DNA from: Dasypus novemcinctus
Lineage: Eukaryota; Chordata; Mammalia; Cingulata; Dasypodidae
Length of the DNA: 64,000 bases
Assembly: GCF_030445035.2 (NCBI RefSeq)
Contig: NC_080701.1
Coordinates: 26,690,798-26,754,797, forward strand
Reading direction: 5' to 3'
Part shown: positions 1 through 13,700 of the stretch, in pieces
Layout of the letters: each line of letters opens with the position of its first letter
Numbering within the stretch: the first letter of the stretch is position 1
Notes under the pieces: generated by a model
Database searches by the model: none
What the model was told of the DNA's origin: nothing
Seen by the model: the letters and a program-made list of their open reading frames with translations, nothing else
Made by a program: the position numbers and the translations under genes

Positions 1-2116
1 GAAAGTTCAAGAAAATAAGCAAGTAATTTGAAATGTGGGTGAATGTTGATGTATGAAGATGCTTATTGCTGTGCCATTTATTATTATCATGAAAAAAGGA
101 AATAGCATAACTGTCCCAAGACAGGAGAATGGCTGAGTAAATATTGGCAGCTTCCAGAGATGAAATATTATGTTGTCAATAAAATAACGTACATTTGAAG
201 TTTTCATGACATTGAAACATAGTAATTATGTTAAGTGAAAAATCAGTATACAAAAGGGTATGGGTCATATGATCTCAACTTATGTTTTAAAAGTGCATCA
301 GCAATAAGACTTTAAAAGAAATATGCTCAAAGGTTATTAATGGCTCTCTCCAGGTTCTATTTTATATTTTTTTTATATTATTCAAAATTTTCTGCAAATG
401 AGCAATGATTATTTTTATCATTGAAAAACCCCCAAGACACCACAAAGTACCTTTTTCTAAAAGTTAGAGATATACCATCAAAATATGATTAGCTTTCTCT
501 AAAAATCAAAATGATTTTTACTATGAATCTCTGTATACAGTCTGGGCCACTCATAACCAAAAACAGATTAATTTTCTTGAGCAAATCATTCAACGTAGGA
601 AACTTTCAACCCAATGACAAACCTAGCATCACTTGTTCCAATTCGGTGCCCTGAAGTATTGGCTGTTTGGCTAAATTCCAAGAGCTATATTAGGGAAATT
701 CTTTCCCTTCAGCCACAGTTTAAAATGGAATTATGTACGTAAATAGATATCCTGGTTCTTACATATTTATTTGCTGGTTATTTTGGAAGCTCAATATAAA
801 TACAAGTGGCATTTATAAATTTATAAAACTCTGATTACTGATATTATTGCATATTCTCTTTATTAATGCAACATTAATATAAATAGAAGAGTTGATATAT
901 GAAGATTATTATCTTACTATTTTCCATACTCAAGTTAACAGTCCTGTATTTCTTGTTCTCATTCCAAAGATTCTTAAGCAATAGTTCTTAGGCAGCAGAA
1001 GAAGCAAGAGAGGGCAAATAACTATTAAACAGACTTGGGAAGTCTTTCTCTTCCCCTTTGTGACATAGAAAGGAAAGTCTATTCAAGTCTCTGAAGCACT
1101 CCATTCAAAGCCAGGAAACTTGATTCAACTCCACATGTAACTTGCCAAATTAGCAGTGTAAACAAGCTAAACAAGATAATAAATTCACAAAAATGTTCAC
1201 CTGATTGGTAAGTCAACTGAAAATTTAGTAGTTCTTCACATCTCCCACTTAAGACTCGTGAAATTGAAATCTTTTTTACTAAATTAATAAACCATAGTTT
1301 GCCTGATAACATACATATCCACACACATATAATATACACACACACACACACCTAGAATAATTAAGGGGAATCTTTCTACAGTGCATAAAAAAAGAAAAAA
1401 CTTGTTTTAGAAGCCATTCGTGTCTTAAAGCAGGAATAAACATATGGAGTTCAGCTACTCTTTTCCCTTGCTTTCAAACAGTATTATACTTCAAATAGTT
1501 CAGCAAGGTGTTTTAAAAAGTTATCTAGGTTTTTTTGTTGTTGTTGTTTGTTTTTGTTTTCTTGATTCTCTAGTTTATTTTAAAATCTCTCTTGCCAGTA
1601 ATTCCACTTTTTCCACTACGGCATTTCAGTGTACAAAAGCCCATTCAGTTATGACTTTTTTTGCTCTTATCCACATGTAGTCTTTCTCATTACAATAAAA
1701 GACTGTTTCCTTGTGCTACATTCTCAGACTAGATAAAGAGTGGCTGATATGTTTCCTTATAATAACTTTTTCATGGAATCATTGAATTACAATTTTAAAA
1801 TGGAAAAAGTAAGTAACACTTTTCTTACAATAACCCATCATACGGCCACTGAATTTCTATTTGAACATCTCCAAGGAAATGACACTTATAATTCCTGAGT
1901 CAATCTATTTTATTGAAAAAATACTTTTCATGTAAGTCATCAAGGACTGAATACAAAGGGGCGGCAAAAAAGAATTCTTTGTTAAGATTATTCCGTATCC
2001 TGCGATGATTATAAGAATCTGCATGTGTAAAACCTCAGAGAAACGTATACCAGAAAAAGTGAATTTTACTGTATGTAAATTAAAAAATAATAATAAATCA
2101 AGGGCCCTGAACAAGA
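1..2116. other. AT-rich intronic stretch, no gene seen
   Basis: This is AT-rich sequence without a convincing exon. A short (CA)n-like tract lies at about 1320-1351 and a T/G-rich tract at about 1530-1560. All open frames are short and look fortuitous. Confidence 0.5.
1320..1351. repeat. (CA)n simple repeat
   Basis: An interrupted run of alternating purine and pyrimidine ends in a stretch of CA dinucleotides. It is an ordinary microsatellite. Confidence 0.8.
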
Positions 2117-2964
2117 CAGCAAAGTGAGATGCTTCACAGCTCCATCCCCCAAAGAAGCTTTGACCAGCCCACAGGAACTGGCAGGAACAGCTTTCTCAAA
2201 GCTCCAGAACACAGCTGAAGGCCTGAGGGAACAGGGCAAGCACTGAATGAAGAAAAAGGCTCCTTAAAAGCCGCAGCACCGTGCGGCGCCCTGGCTGGCC
2301 CCTCTCTCACCCCTTTCTGGCTGTGTGTGGAGCCAGCCTGTGCTCCCAGGGTGCAGAGCCTGGTTCCGGCTCTGGAGGGAGCAGAGCAGCCCTCCGGCAC
2401 AAGTGTGTCTGGCTGGGTCGGCCTGGTGGGGGCTGAGGGGCTGCCTTCCCAGAGCCTGCCCTGTAGAAGGCAGATCATGGAGCTCTCCAGTAGGAGGCTG
2501 TGGGAGGGCAGGCAAGTGACTGCCTGGGGCCAGAGATGGCTGGGATACACAGGGCATTGCCTGGGGTAGTGAGAAAACTGTTTCCTGGGGACATTCCTAT
2601 CCAGGAAGAGGAATTCCCAGGGCCCCATGTGCATGTGCAAAACAAGATGTGCATGTGCCGACAGGATCAGGGCAGACCCTACACTTTGGCCTTCAGCCAT
2701 TCCCTAAACTCTTGTTATGGATAAGCCACAGAAGGAGAGTGCATGCACAGGTCAGTCTGCAAAGATTGGGAAAGGTCTTTTCTTTTCCTTTTTTTTCTTT
2801 ATTTTTTTTTTCTTTTTTGTTGTTGTTAGCTCCTACCATTCAAGGAAAGCTCTGTCCTAACACTAGTTGGAGATAAGCCTAAGGAACACCTCAGGGTCTA
2901 AACTCCAGTGTTGTAACACATTAAAATTTCAAAATGACCAGGGTTCAACAAAAGATTACAAAAC

Positions 2965-3120
2965 ATGGGAAGCGGATGCGGCTCAAGGGATTGGGTTCCC
3001 GCCTACCACAGGAGGTTCCAGGTTTGGTTCCTGATGTCTCCTAAAAAAGGAAGCTGAGCACATAATGAATATGTGTGGGGGGTAGGGAGAAATAAACAAA
3101 ATAAATCTTTAAGAAAAAAT
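2965..3120 (+). mobile_element. DAS-type tRNA-derived SINE
   Basis: The head resembles a tRNA (GGAAGCGGATGCGGCTCAAG), has a B-box-like segment near 3017-3030, and ends in an A-rich tail. It is bounded by a perfect 15-bp direct repeat, aaaagattacaaaac, at 2950-2964 and 3121-3135, which is the target-site duplication. It therefore inserted into the older LINE sequence on both sides. The family is specific to armadillos and their relatives. Confidence 0.85.
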
Positions 3121-3913
3121 AAAAGATTACAAAACTTACAAAGAAACAGGAAGCAACATCCCAGGCAAAGGAGAAAATTGAAGCATTAGAAACCACTGAT
3201 GAGAAGTATCAATCCTGGGACATACCAGACAAAGACTTTTTAAAAAATGGTCTAAATATGCTCAAAGAGCTAAAGGAAAACATGGACGAAGATCTAAAGG
3301 AAATGAGGAAATGACAGATGAACACAAAGAGAATATCAACAGAGAGATGGAAATTATGAAAAGGAACCAAGAGAGTTGAAGACCACGGTAACAGAAATTT
3401 AAAATTCCCTAGAAGGGTTTGATAGCAGATTGAAGGACTGGAGCTGGCAAAAGAAGGAATCAGAGAACTTAAGCCAACTGGAATCATGCAGTCTGAAAAG
3501 CAGAAGGAAGAAATAATGGGGAAAAGTGAACAGAGCCCGGGGAACCTGTGGGACACTGTCAAGTATACCAATATACACACTGTGCAAGTCCAGATGGAAA
3601 AGAAAGAGAAAGGGGCAGAGAGAATAATGAAAGAAAAATGGCTGAAAACTCCCCAAATTTAATAAAAGACATGAATATACACATTCGAGATGCTTAACAA
3701 ACTCTAAACAGGATAAACCCAAATAGACTCAACCACAACACACTATAATCAAACTGTCAAATGCCAAAGATGAAGAGAGAATTCTGAAACCCCCCAAGAC
3801 AAAAGCAATGTGCCACAAACCAGGGAGCCTCAATAAGACCGGGTGCCGATTTCTGCTGCCATTGAGGCAGGACAGCAGTGGGATGACATATTTCAACTGC
3901 TGGAAACAAAGAA

Positions 3914-4096
3914 TTGCCAACTAAGAATTCTACAGGCAGTAAAACCGTCTTTCAGAAAATGAGGGAAAGATTAACACTCCCAGATAAGCAAAAGCTGAGG
4001 GAGTTCATCACCACTAAACCAGCCCTACAGAAGATGCTAAAGGGAGTTCTGTGGTTTGAAAGTAAAGAACAACAGACAAGGATTGATGATGCCTGA
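3914..4096 (+). pseudogene. L1/HAL1 ORF1 C-terminal fragment
   Basis: This open frame of about 60 codons carries the pattern DKQKLREF.TTKPALQ, which matches the C-terminal domain of L1 ORF1p, an RNA-binding chaperone of the retrotransposon. Upstream the frame is interrupted, so only the end of the protein is readable. It is a dead copy inside the half-LINE and not a host gene. Confidence 0.75.
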
Positions 4097-5128
4097 AGAA
4101 ATAAAGATCTCTAGTAAAGGTAATGACAGGGTAAATATAAATACAGAACTATTGTGTCTTTGGTTTGTAATTCCACTTTTTACTTACTACAGGATCTAAA
4201 ATAAAAGGCAAATATACAAAATATAATGAGAAATGAGTGGTTTTGGACTCAATGTATAAACATGCAATTAGTGACAAGAACTACAAAGGTTGGGTGGAGG
4301 AGTATAGGAACACAGTTTGTGCAAACTTTAGAAAGCAAGTGAGGTTGTTACAGATTTACAATGTTAAATTGAAGCCCCACGATAACAAAAAAAAATATCT
4401 GAGACTATGCAAGCTCACAGAGATTGAAATGAGAGCCGCGGCAGTGGGCAAGGAGAATAGAGAGTTAATGCAAAATGGTTGTAGGGTTTCTGTTTGGGGA
4501 GAAAGGAAAGTTTTAGTAATGGAAGCTGGTGAGGGTTCCATAACATAGTGAACATGTTTAATCCTACTGAACAGTATGCCTGGGTGTGCTTGAGATGGGA
4601 ATTTTATGTTGCATATATGTTTCCATAATTTTTTTAAAAAAGAGCAATTAAAGAGATAATGACAATTAAATGCTAGACATGATCCTGAAAGGGTTCTATC
4701 AAGGGAGGAGAGAAAACTCGAGATAATATTATTGGGACATACGAAAAAGCTGGGATATCAACTGTAAGTTTTATAGCAATGCTAAACTTCTTGAACTTGG
4801 TAATTGCAATTAAGATAGATACACATGTGATTATCTTTGTTCTGAGGAAATGTAAATGGCTGTATTGAGTGTTTAAGGAACATGTACAACCTGCACTCAA
4901 ATGTTCAGAAAATAAATTGATTGACAGATTGATAGATGGACTGACAGATTGGATAAATAGAATAACATGGCAAATGAGGCAAAAAGTTAAAACTGGTGGA
5001 TCTGGGTATCTTGTGGGGGTAGGGGTATGGTGGAGTTGTCTGCATGAGGTTTGTATTATTTTTGTAACTGTCCTACAAGTTTGAAATTATTTCAAAATAA
5101 AAAGCTTAAAATTAAAAAAAAAAAAGAA

Positions 5129-5480
5129 TGCTGTTCTGATACATGTGGCAACATGGATGAACCTTGAAAACATTTTTGTTAAGTGACATAAGCCAGGTAC
5201 AAGAGAAATATTGTCTGACTCCACTTATTAAATATCTAGAATAAGCAAATCCATAGAGACAGAAAGCAGATAGAGGTTTCCAGGAGCTGGCAGGGGATAA
5301 AGGAAGTTATTGCTCACTGGGTACAGAGTTTCTTTTTAGAGTGATGAAAAGCTTTGGTGTGGTGATGGCAGCACAACAGTATAAATGTGATTAATGTCAA
5401 TGAATGTACACTTAAAAGTGGCTAAATGGAACATTATGGTATATACATGTTATCACAATAAAAATTAAATGAAATTAAAT
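5129..5480 (+). mobile_element. Old L1 (L1M-type) 3' end fragment
   Basis: It begins with the end of ORF2 (acatggatgaaccttgaaaa), passes through the familiar 'gaaagcagatagaggtttccaggagctgg' type of L1M 3' UTR, and ends in an AATAAAAATTAAAT tail. It lies directly after the half-LINE poly(A) tract. Confidence 0.7.
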
Positions 5481-7499
5481 TGAGGGGGAAAAAGTGATCA
5501 GAATTTGCCTTATAAAAGGATAAAGTACTGCTCTTATGTAGCTGAATCCAATTTAATCACTCGATTAGAAGTTCATTACTTAAGTTAATATTTAGTGGGG
5601 ATACAGGAAATAAAACCTTTTTTATTTACTATTGCCTGCTAATAACAGTCACTCCTCAGAGCACAACGAAAATTAAACTTTTTAAAAAAAGTATCACTCT
5701 AATACTTAATCACTAGTATGAGAATGTTAAATTTTTATACCTTATCAAGAAAAGTTTCTTCTGGCTTAGGTTTTGAGTCATTTTTCTTCAAATCAAAATT
5801 CAGGATTTATTTCATTGTTATAGACAAGTCTCAAGAGGCTGAAGACACCACGACTTAAAGATCAGGGAGAAAGCCAACAAACATGAACAAAAGTAGAGAA
5901 GGCAAAAATCAGACCGGACACAAAGAGGTACACGGCTGGACATGCCCCGCCCCAACTTGCTGGGGAACCAGGTCACCCCAGCAATTCCGTCCTCCTGCTC
6001 ACCACTTTAATTTCCAGCCGGGCCTAAAGCAATCTCTCTTTAACGTTTTGAGAATAGATGAGCTCCTTCTCAACTCCCAATCGCCCCGCTGTGTTAACTA
6101 CATTCATATCCTCTTTTACTTTCAGGCTTCAGAGTTAAAAGCCAAAAACAAAAACCAAAACAAAACAGGACAAATGAACAAACGAACAAAAAACGAAAAC
6201 AAAAAGGCAGAAAATAAACTCAATCCGAATCTTAATCTGAGGTCTGGTCTCCTACGCCTCTTACAGAAGCCATCGTTTTTCTCGACAGCCCCAGCTTCAC
6301 GGCTTTTTCTAATTTAGAGCATCAGAAAATATTCATAATGGCTCTACCCTTTTCAGAGAAGGTTAGATGTTTTCTTTCTTCCTTTGAGGCATTCAACTTG
6401 CATAGAATTCTATGAACTAAATTTTAATCCTCCTCGACGTGGCATTCAAAGCATTTGTGCTCGCACTGTGTGCAGGAGAGCTTCGTGATTCAACTAGGTT
6501 GAGATTCCTTGGCAGATAGAGCAAGTTGATGCAGTTACCAGGATTCTCACTGGGAGCAAGACTCTCTCTACACCTGATTATTTGAGTCAAAGGGCTCACC
6601 CACATCTCTTTCTTTTTCCCCCCAGAGAAAAAGAAGATTAAACCCATGAGGCGCCTGTGTCTTTACTTCTGCAAGGAGTCAACAGAGCAAAGAGGAATGA
6701 ACGGATAATTGCAGGAGAAAGAGACAGGATGATAAAGAAAGGAGAGGATGAAAAGAGGAGCACTCCTTGTAAGGATGAAGAATGTGAAGAAGGAAACTTG
6801 AAAAACCAGCTTTCTGAGTTCCAAGTATTCCAGGAAACACACTTCTGTGAGTAAGAAAGATTCTACACCAAAGGCTAGACCAGAAGTGGTAGGACATGAT
6901 CCTTGATTTCTTCTGGTTTCTCAAGGCATTCTGGTTTTAAATTAAGTTTAAGGAATCAGTCCTGCAGACAGTAGATTCAATTAAGTCTTAGTCTGAACTT
7001 CTGTGCCAAAAGGATCTTGCTAACAGACTCCAGTTCATTCTAGGCCCGGCTCTAGAAACATATTTCGAAGAGTCCCTTTAAGTAACTATCAAAAGTCTTT
7101 ATGTGTCACTGTACAAAGCAGGTTGAAAGGGAGGCCTACTGTTTTCGCTCAAGATTTTCTTAAATCAACTGCCACCAGCACCAAAACAGTTACCCAAAAT
7201 AACCTTCTGATTAAGGCCACAAGAACATGCTAGCAGCGTTTGACAGAAATAATTGAGGTGAGTCAGTACTCTCCTGAAGTGCTAGCGTTTTTAGTGAACA
7301 CTGGCGGATCGACGGCTAGTTGACGTTTTCCTTCCATCATCCCTCATCAGTGACGCTGGAAGCATGATCAGAGATCTGCTGCGCAGGGTTCCTCCATCCA
7401 CTACTTGAATCTCTTCCAGGTCTTCAACTATGGTTCCTTACCAAATTTAAAAGGATATTCAAAACACTAGAAATATCATTTTAATTGATTAAAAGAATA
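5481..7499. other. Intronic stretch, no gene recognised
   Basis: The sequence is mostly unique-looking. The part at 5860-6320 is less AT-rich, with a 144-codon open frame, but it has no recognisable domain and low-complexity asparagine/lysine content, so I treat it as chance. No repeat family was identified with confidence. Confidence 0.4.
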
Positions 7500-7790
7500 T
7501 GTTGGTTCCTGAATGACATTGCAATGACCGATATAGGCCATTACACATTTTGTCACAACCTATAAGAATGTACAGTACAAAGTGTAAACTGTAACGTAAA
7601 CTATTGACCGTGGTTAGTAGCAATGTTTCAATATGTGTTCATCAATTGTAACAAGTGTACCATGCCAGTGAAAGACGTTTTTAATAAGGAAAAGTGTGGG
7701 AGGGGGAGGGATATATGGGAATCCCCTATATTTTTGATGTATCGTTTGCATAATCTAAAGCTTCTTTAAAAATAAATAAAATAAATATAT
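7500..7790 (+). mobile_element. L1 3' UTR fragment (xenarthran type)
   Basis: This ends in AATCTAAAGCTTCTTTAAAAATAAATAAAA. It is clearly the same sequence as 33030-33325, for example the shared motifs 'ggccattacacattttgtca' and 'caatatgtgttcatcaattg'. Two copies of one L1 3' end therefore sit in this window. Confidence 0.75.
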
Positions 7791-10548
7791 ATACGTTGAT
7801 TCCCCTTCCTTTGCTCTCTAAAAAATACTGAATCTGAGATCCTGATCGATTTACGATCTGACTACAGTGTTAGTTTAAGGCCCCGAACAGTAGTGGAAGC
7901 AGACCCTTACCAAATAACCTTCACAGTACAGAATTAACAGAATTAATCTTTAGCAATAATGACTGCTGTATTAATACCAATAATAAACTTTAGTTTATGT
8001 GGGCCTCTTCCCAAGATCTAAGACCCCAAGCCTCTGCCTTAAAACTAAGTCAAGCCTTCCCACTGTAAAAATAATATGGGCTCACATAGAAAATGTGGGT
8101 AAATAAAGGAAAATAGAAAGTAAATCGAGGAAAAAAATGCTCCAAGACCTTCACTTCTCCGCTGGGATAGGCACTGACTTCTGCAAGCCATTGAGAGGCC
8201 ACTGCCAAATTAAGTAAAATCCAAGTCATAAGTAAAATTGAGTTAAAATTGTTATTTTGTAACTAGAAAGCTTTTTATCATTATGTAAGTAACACATTCT
8301 CATAGAAGAAAAGAGTTAAAACACAGGTAACCAAAAAAAAAAAAAAGGGGGGGGGTGACACATAAACTTCATCTCTTAGAGAGAACCACTGTGTAGAGCC
8401 GAGATGCAGCATTCTTTTCCAACATACATGTCTGAGCCTTCCTTTTTACAAAAATGGGATCATAAATATCTGGCATTTTAAATGGCTGCAAAGTATAACA
8501 TTATATGGCAACACCACAAATTATTTGACTAGTACCTTAATAGGTTGTTTCTAGGGATATTTTATTGAATTATTAAGTCATTACTTCTTGCATAGTATAT
8601 TAGTAAGCAAAAGGACATTTTTCTCCTTTTCCTTTAAGTTTATTATTATTTTTGACTGAATTATAATGAGAAAAAGTTTATCCCAGACACTTAACCACTC
8701 TATTTTTAATGACACATATGTGGACTAGACATAAGACAGATTTTAGAAAAAAACATTTTTTTTTTTTTTGCCAGGAGGAAAAACAAAGACAAATGAGTAT
8801 TCAGTCCTTTCTCTTTGTATAGAAATGAAAATAGTCAGTTGCCTACTGTAATTAAGTGTCAATAAACCAGACATTTGGAATTTTCCCTACTGGATCTATA
8901 GTTATTGAGAGTTCATGAGCTTCTAAGAAAGCATTTATATTCAGAGAGTCCTTCTGGGTGTTTAAAAGAAGCTAAATCCTCTGGATTGGTGAGGCATACC
9001 TATCATATCAGTGAGCAACTACTACCTTCACCTGGCCTCAAATACTCTGTAAATAGACAGATGCAGAAATAAAATGGTGTGTAGCACCCTGCCTAACAGG
9101 GCAGTTTTTCAAACAGATGCATAACAACATCAGTATATACACTTGTTACCTTTTTCCTTCTGCATTTCATGAAACAGAGCAAACTGTATTTTGGGCCAAA
9201 CTATCCTCACCTCAAGGAATTTTTTTTAAAAACACTCTGCAAATGTGTAATTAACTGTAGCTTTAAAACCCCAAGAGTCTACCTATCCCATTTCCAAGTG
9301 CTACAATACTAGACCACCCTTCCAGTGTGCTACTTGTGTGATACTTTTCAAACTGAAGTGGCAAAACATGTGGGCAGAGAATCCTTTCTTCATCCCCATC
9401 AAAAAAGTTTTTATTGTACTAAATACGATACATAGTATAACAAATAGACACACTCTCAGCAGTTTGTGTTTTCAACCCAAGACAACTCTGTCAAGCAAAA
9501 TCACAAAGGAAAAATAGACAAGAGGGCAAAGGCAACGAAATTGAGATGTCTTTATATTAGTGCATAAAGGGGGCAGGGTGGGGAAGGGGAGGTAGAGGGA
9601 CTCTTAGAAGTACCTATTTTGAATGGGAAGGGTAGAAACTGCCAAATTTCTGAACCGAGATAATTATTTATGGGGGGGGCAGAGCCACCTGTGTGGTCTT
9701 GGACATTTCAAGCGAATAATTACACAGGTATTGGTATCGTGTCTACTAGGTGTATGTACCACTGGACCATTTGCTGTAGACATGTCAAGATGGAAAGAAG
9801 ACATTATCCTCTGTTTCTAGTGGTAGAGATCCAACAAACCTACAACACCTTATGCTGTTTGAGTTCCCTTCAGGTCCTCCCCCTTTGCTCCTATTTCTAG
9901 GATGTCAGAATGCCATTCCCCACAGGCAGTCTGACAGCTCATGGACCTGTCTCCTCCTGGGGAAGCGACAAAGCTGGGAAAATAGGATAGAGTCAAACTT
10001 TCCCTACAGTCTCCTCTTCTGACAGGGGCTTCCGGAAGAGTGCCATCAAGTCTAAGCAGCAGTTGGTAGACATGGAACAAGCAAGAGTTACGATAAAGGG
10101 GGGAGGGGGCTGATTTGACCACATATGAGTTTGACCCAAATTTCCCTTCAGGGGGCTTCCCTTCAGGAAACGTCATATGGGGAAAGGGGACTCTATTTAA
10201 CAACACTGTGATAAAATAAAAGTAGGACTGGTCTGCTAACATAGTATTATTCGTTTCACATCTTATTTGTTCCTCATTTGAAAAAGGCACTAACTACTGA
10301 GTTCAGAAAAGTAATTGCAAAATTCTCCTGGTTAATTATTTAACCTTCTGTGAGTGACAAAAGGAAATCTAGAGCAAAGTCAGGGACTTTGAGAGGTCAT
10401 TCCTCTCCTGACATTCGAAAGACTACTGAAAACATCACAGATACAAACCCATTTTTAGATAGCTTCAGGGGGGAAAAAGTTTACATTCTCCAAAACCCCA
10501 ATTTCCCATTTTTAATATTCACCATGGGTAACTTTTGTCTATCTAACA
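7791..10548. other. Intronic stretch, no gene recognised
   Basis: The sequence is AT-rich, with an A-run followed by a G-run near 8333-8355 and a T tract at about 8757-8770. No exon or confident repeat was identified. The short open frames at 9.6-10.3 kb have no recognisable domain. Confidence 0.4.
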
Positions 10549-10735
10549 CAGAGGTCCTCAGACATTTAGCGCACAACCTGGAGAGCTTGTTGAAACACAG
10601 ATCACTACCTGCAGGCCTGCCTCCCTTTCTGAATCAATAGGTGGGGCCTGAGAATTCGCATGTCTCAGAAGGTCCTGGATGATGCTGATGCCGAGGGACC
10701 ACACGCTGGGAGTGCCACTGCTCTCACTAATCCTT
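10549..10735 (+). mobile_element. MER5-type hAT-Charlie DNA transposon remnant
   Basis: The layout matches MER5A: a start of CAGAGGTCCTCAGAC type, 'cctggagagcttgttgaaac', 'gaatcaataggtggggcctg', 'gatgatgctgatgc' and an end near 'gggaccacacgctgggag'. It is a non-autonomous, long-inactive mammal-wide element. Confidence 0.75.
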
Positions 10736-13700
10736 ACTAGGCATAACCCTCGTCTCAATGCAGAGGTACCAGGTGGTCAACAGTCTTTGCTGTGGAGTCA
10801 CACATATACTGGAATAACAAGTCAAGAGTCCTCCAGTCATTTTTTTTCCTCCAGGCTAAATAACAGAAGTCCCCCAACCTCCTATTATAGGAATTTTTTT
10901 TTTTTTGAGGTTCTCTGCTGAGCCCCCTCCAAGTCTTAGTGGTAGAGCCATGGACAGGACCCAGAACCTTAGTCAGAGACGGGCTGAGCCTGAGAAGAAG
11001 GGAAGGATGACTCAGATTCATGCAGGAGTCTCCTCTTTATTAATCTCCAATACCAAGCTTGCTTTCTTCACTCTCCCTCTGATTCATGCTCTTCTGACTC
11101 CTTTATGAGCAACAGGAATGCTTGGTAGACCTTTGTAATGCTCTGCTTCTCTGGAGCTGAAAGCACTTCTCTAATTTAACAGTTGACTCAGCCTCCTAAA
11201 CCAGGGGAGAGTTAAGCAACTTGTTCAATGATACCTTGCCAGTTTGGAAGGACGGAGAAAATCTGGATTTTCAGATTTCGGTCGAACTTAACAGATTTCT
11301 AGCCAAATATTTTCTGGAGAAAGAGGCTTTCTTCCATTTATTGGACCTTTATAGGAGATCAGATTTCCACCCCCACCTCCCCACGTAGTGCTGACAGTTG
11401 TAGGTGCAGATGAAACTCCTGAATCCTCCACCCTTCGCAGTGGACTGTAACTGAGGACTGGAGGGTGGCTCGGCCCTGAGGTCCGGCTTCCCACTCAACT
11501 CCAAGGTCCCGCTGCTGGGAGAGCAGCACCTCCAGTGGCCCTGAGTCTACCCTAATCCTATCTGGCAGGAAGCCAGGTGCACTGAGGGCCAAACTGCCCT
11601 CGACCCACCCTGCTCCACCCTTTGTTTCCATATTCTTCCTTTTGGCTATCCAGTGTGTGTGCCAGGGGGCCCAGTCTCTGTGTACTGCCTAATTTCCAGC
11701 ACGTGAGTTCTTTGAGAGAAGGCACTGTGCTTTGTGTACTGTATGTGTCTTTGGGTGTTTAATACATGCTAACTGCAAACAGCAGTCCCACTATGCCAAG
11801 GAAAGCAGCGCTCCTCCCGGAGGGGCAGGTCTGATGACCGTTCACCTACAGACATGACAGGCAGAGCTGAAGGCCCCCTCTGCTCACCGGTCCCTTTCAC
11901 ACAAAACAGGTGAAACTCCATCAACAGAGCCTCTTCCTACAGGTTTTCACTGACCACTTGCACTGGGCTCCAGTCCAAAAGCCAACCTGTTACAGAATGC
12001 GGTTCCCATGTGGCCAGACAGACGAGTTCTGTATTAAAAACCTCAGGTAGGATGAAGGGGCCCTGGAGAAAACCCTCTTGTCTTCGTTCCTGAAAATCTC
12101 TTCCGAGCCTCAGAGCAGAAGGCTATTCTCTAGAAGTAACATTAAAATAACTACTGCCATCAGGAGCTCCTCTGCCAGAGCCTCCGTGTCTGTAACTATT
12201 TTAAGAGGTAGAGGGGTAGGATGAGAAGGCAGGCTGCCAGGGAAAGCAGTTCACAGGAAGACTTGAGGACATACATGCACAAAGCTAACTGTACCACAGC
12301 AAGGGAAGGTGCAGGCGTGACGGGCACATGCGCTGGAGCTGTGGGCTCGGTCCACAGGTCGCCAACTTCCCATGATTCATCCCAGCACCTGAATTCCCCC
12401 TTTCTGACGAGGAGCTGAGCTCATTGTGATTTGTCACACCCAAGGTCATGACCAGTCAGCATAGCCTCTACTCCTCAGGAGCCGGAGTGCCACTTACATA
12501 ACTCAAGCCATCTCCTCTTTCATTCACCTATATCACTCTCTCACAGCACGTAAATCATTAAAACAAATACTCTGAAAGTGTTTTATGGGCATTTTAGCAA
12601 CCTCTAAGAGAAAATATGATGCTTCCTCATAGTAAAAAAAAAAAATCAATAAAAATTCTTTCTATTAAAATGGACAAATTCTAAACAGTTTTTTCCCCTA
12701 CAGGGTGGAACTACAACTGATCAAATGAATAACTTGAAAACTATCTAATATTCAACTACAGTAAACCTTTAAAAACACTCCTGGAGATTCTGAGGGCACA
12801 TTTCTACAGCAGTTAAAAGAATCAGAACTGCTATGTTCTCTGGGTATAAGAACTTATTATAAAGCATACAGTGGAACAAAATCCCTTTTACTACTGAAGA
12901 TGACAACATTTTAAACTTTCATTATTATGACAATTGAACTGGACTGTTCAATAAAAAAACCAAGTTTAAAAAGTTTCCTTCTAAAAATAGCCTAAGAATG
13001 CAGCTTTATTTTCTTTTCTTACATTTTTTCCTACTAAGTGTACCATTAAAACATTTCCTTTCATTGTTAATACTTTATGTCATTTGTATTTAAAATCAGA
13101 CAATACCTAATAACAAGGTTTTAAATAAGGCTTTTCAAAATGGGAAAATGACATTCGGGATGCTAATTAAGGCTTGCCGCCCTCCTTGCTCGAGGAGAGT
13201 ATAGACTTAGATCCCTGGCAAGCAGTTACTCGACCACTTCTTTGAATTGTTTCATGAAAACCAGTATTTCTAGAACCGATATCATTTAAATGTTAACTGA
13301 TAAAGAAATTGCTACCTGGTTCTGCGTTACAAGCAAGTTGTTTGGCATATAGTCGGTCTACTTTAAAGAAAGCATATTTCCAAGAAGGAAAGGTGATTCG
13401 GATTTAATTTAAAATATTCCTAACCAGTTTTAAATCTTTAGCTTAGTCTTCAGTTTAAATGTAAACTGGCAATGACTTGTCACACTAGCGCAGTTAAGGT
13501 TAGAGAATTTTGCAGCCTTTGGTTAATTCTGATGACTAACTCAGTCTTCCCGAGCATGCCTTACATTACTTTCTAAAGCTGTCCTCCTAAATTATTATCA
13601 TTTTTCTTTAGGAGCACATGGGTCTATTTTAAGGCTAATATCCTCCTTAAATAACAAAAACTGCCCATCTCCACATTTTAAAAATTATATTAGACACTCG

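Larger units (their letters stand above)
2117..5128 (+). mobile_element. HAL1-like half-LINE (ORF1 only), split by a DAS SINE
   Basis: A GC-rich leader (about 2117-2780) is followed by A-rich sequence of L1 ORF1 type from about 2880, then a C-terminal ORF1 reading frame ending at 4096, then about 1 kb of non-coding tail ending in an A tract near 5110-5128. No endonuclease or reverse transcriptase follows ORF1. That is the layout of HAL1 (half-L1), a non-autonomous LINE with ORF1 only. The ORF1 frame is broken by many stops, so the copy is old. I assign the GC-rich leader to the same element by adjacency, and it could be a separate repeat. No target duplication was found around the whole unit. 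Confidence 0.6.

Noticed and set aside
2134-2700. 188-codon minus-strand frame
   Set aside because: It lies in the GC-rich repeat leader, has no recognisable domain, and overlaps other frames in the same stretch.
5883-6317. 144-codon plus-strand frame
   Set aside because: It has low-complexity Asn/Lys content in its second half and no family resemblance, splice signals or poly(A) signal.
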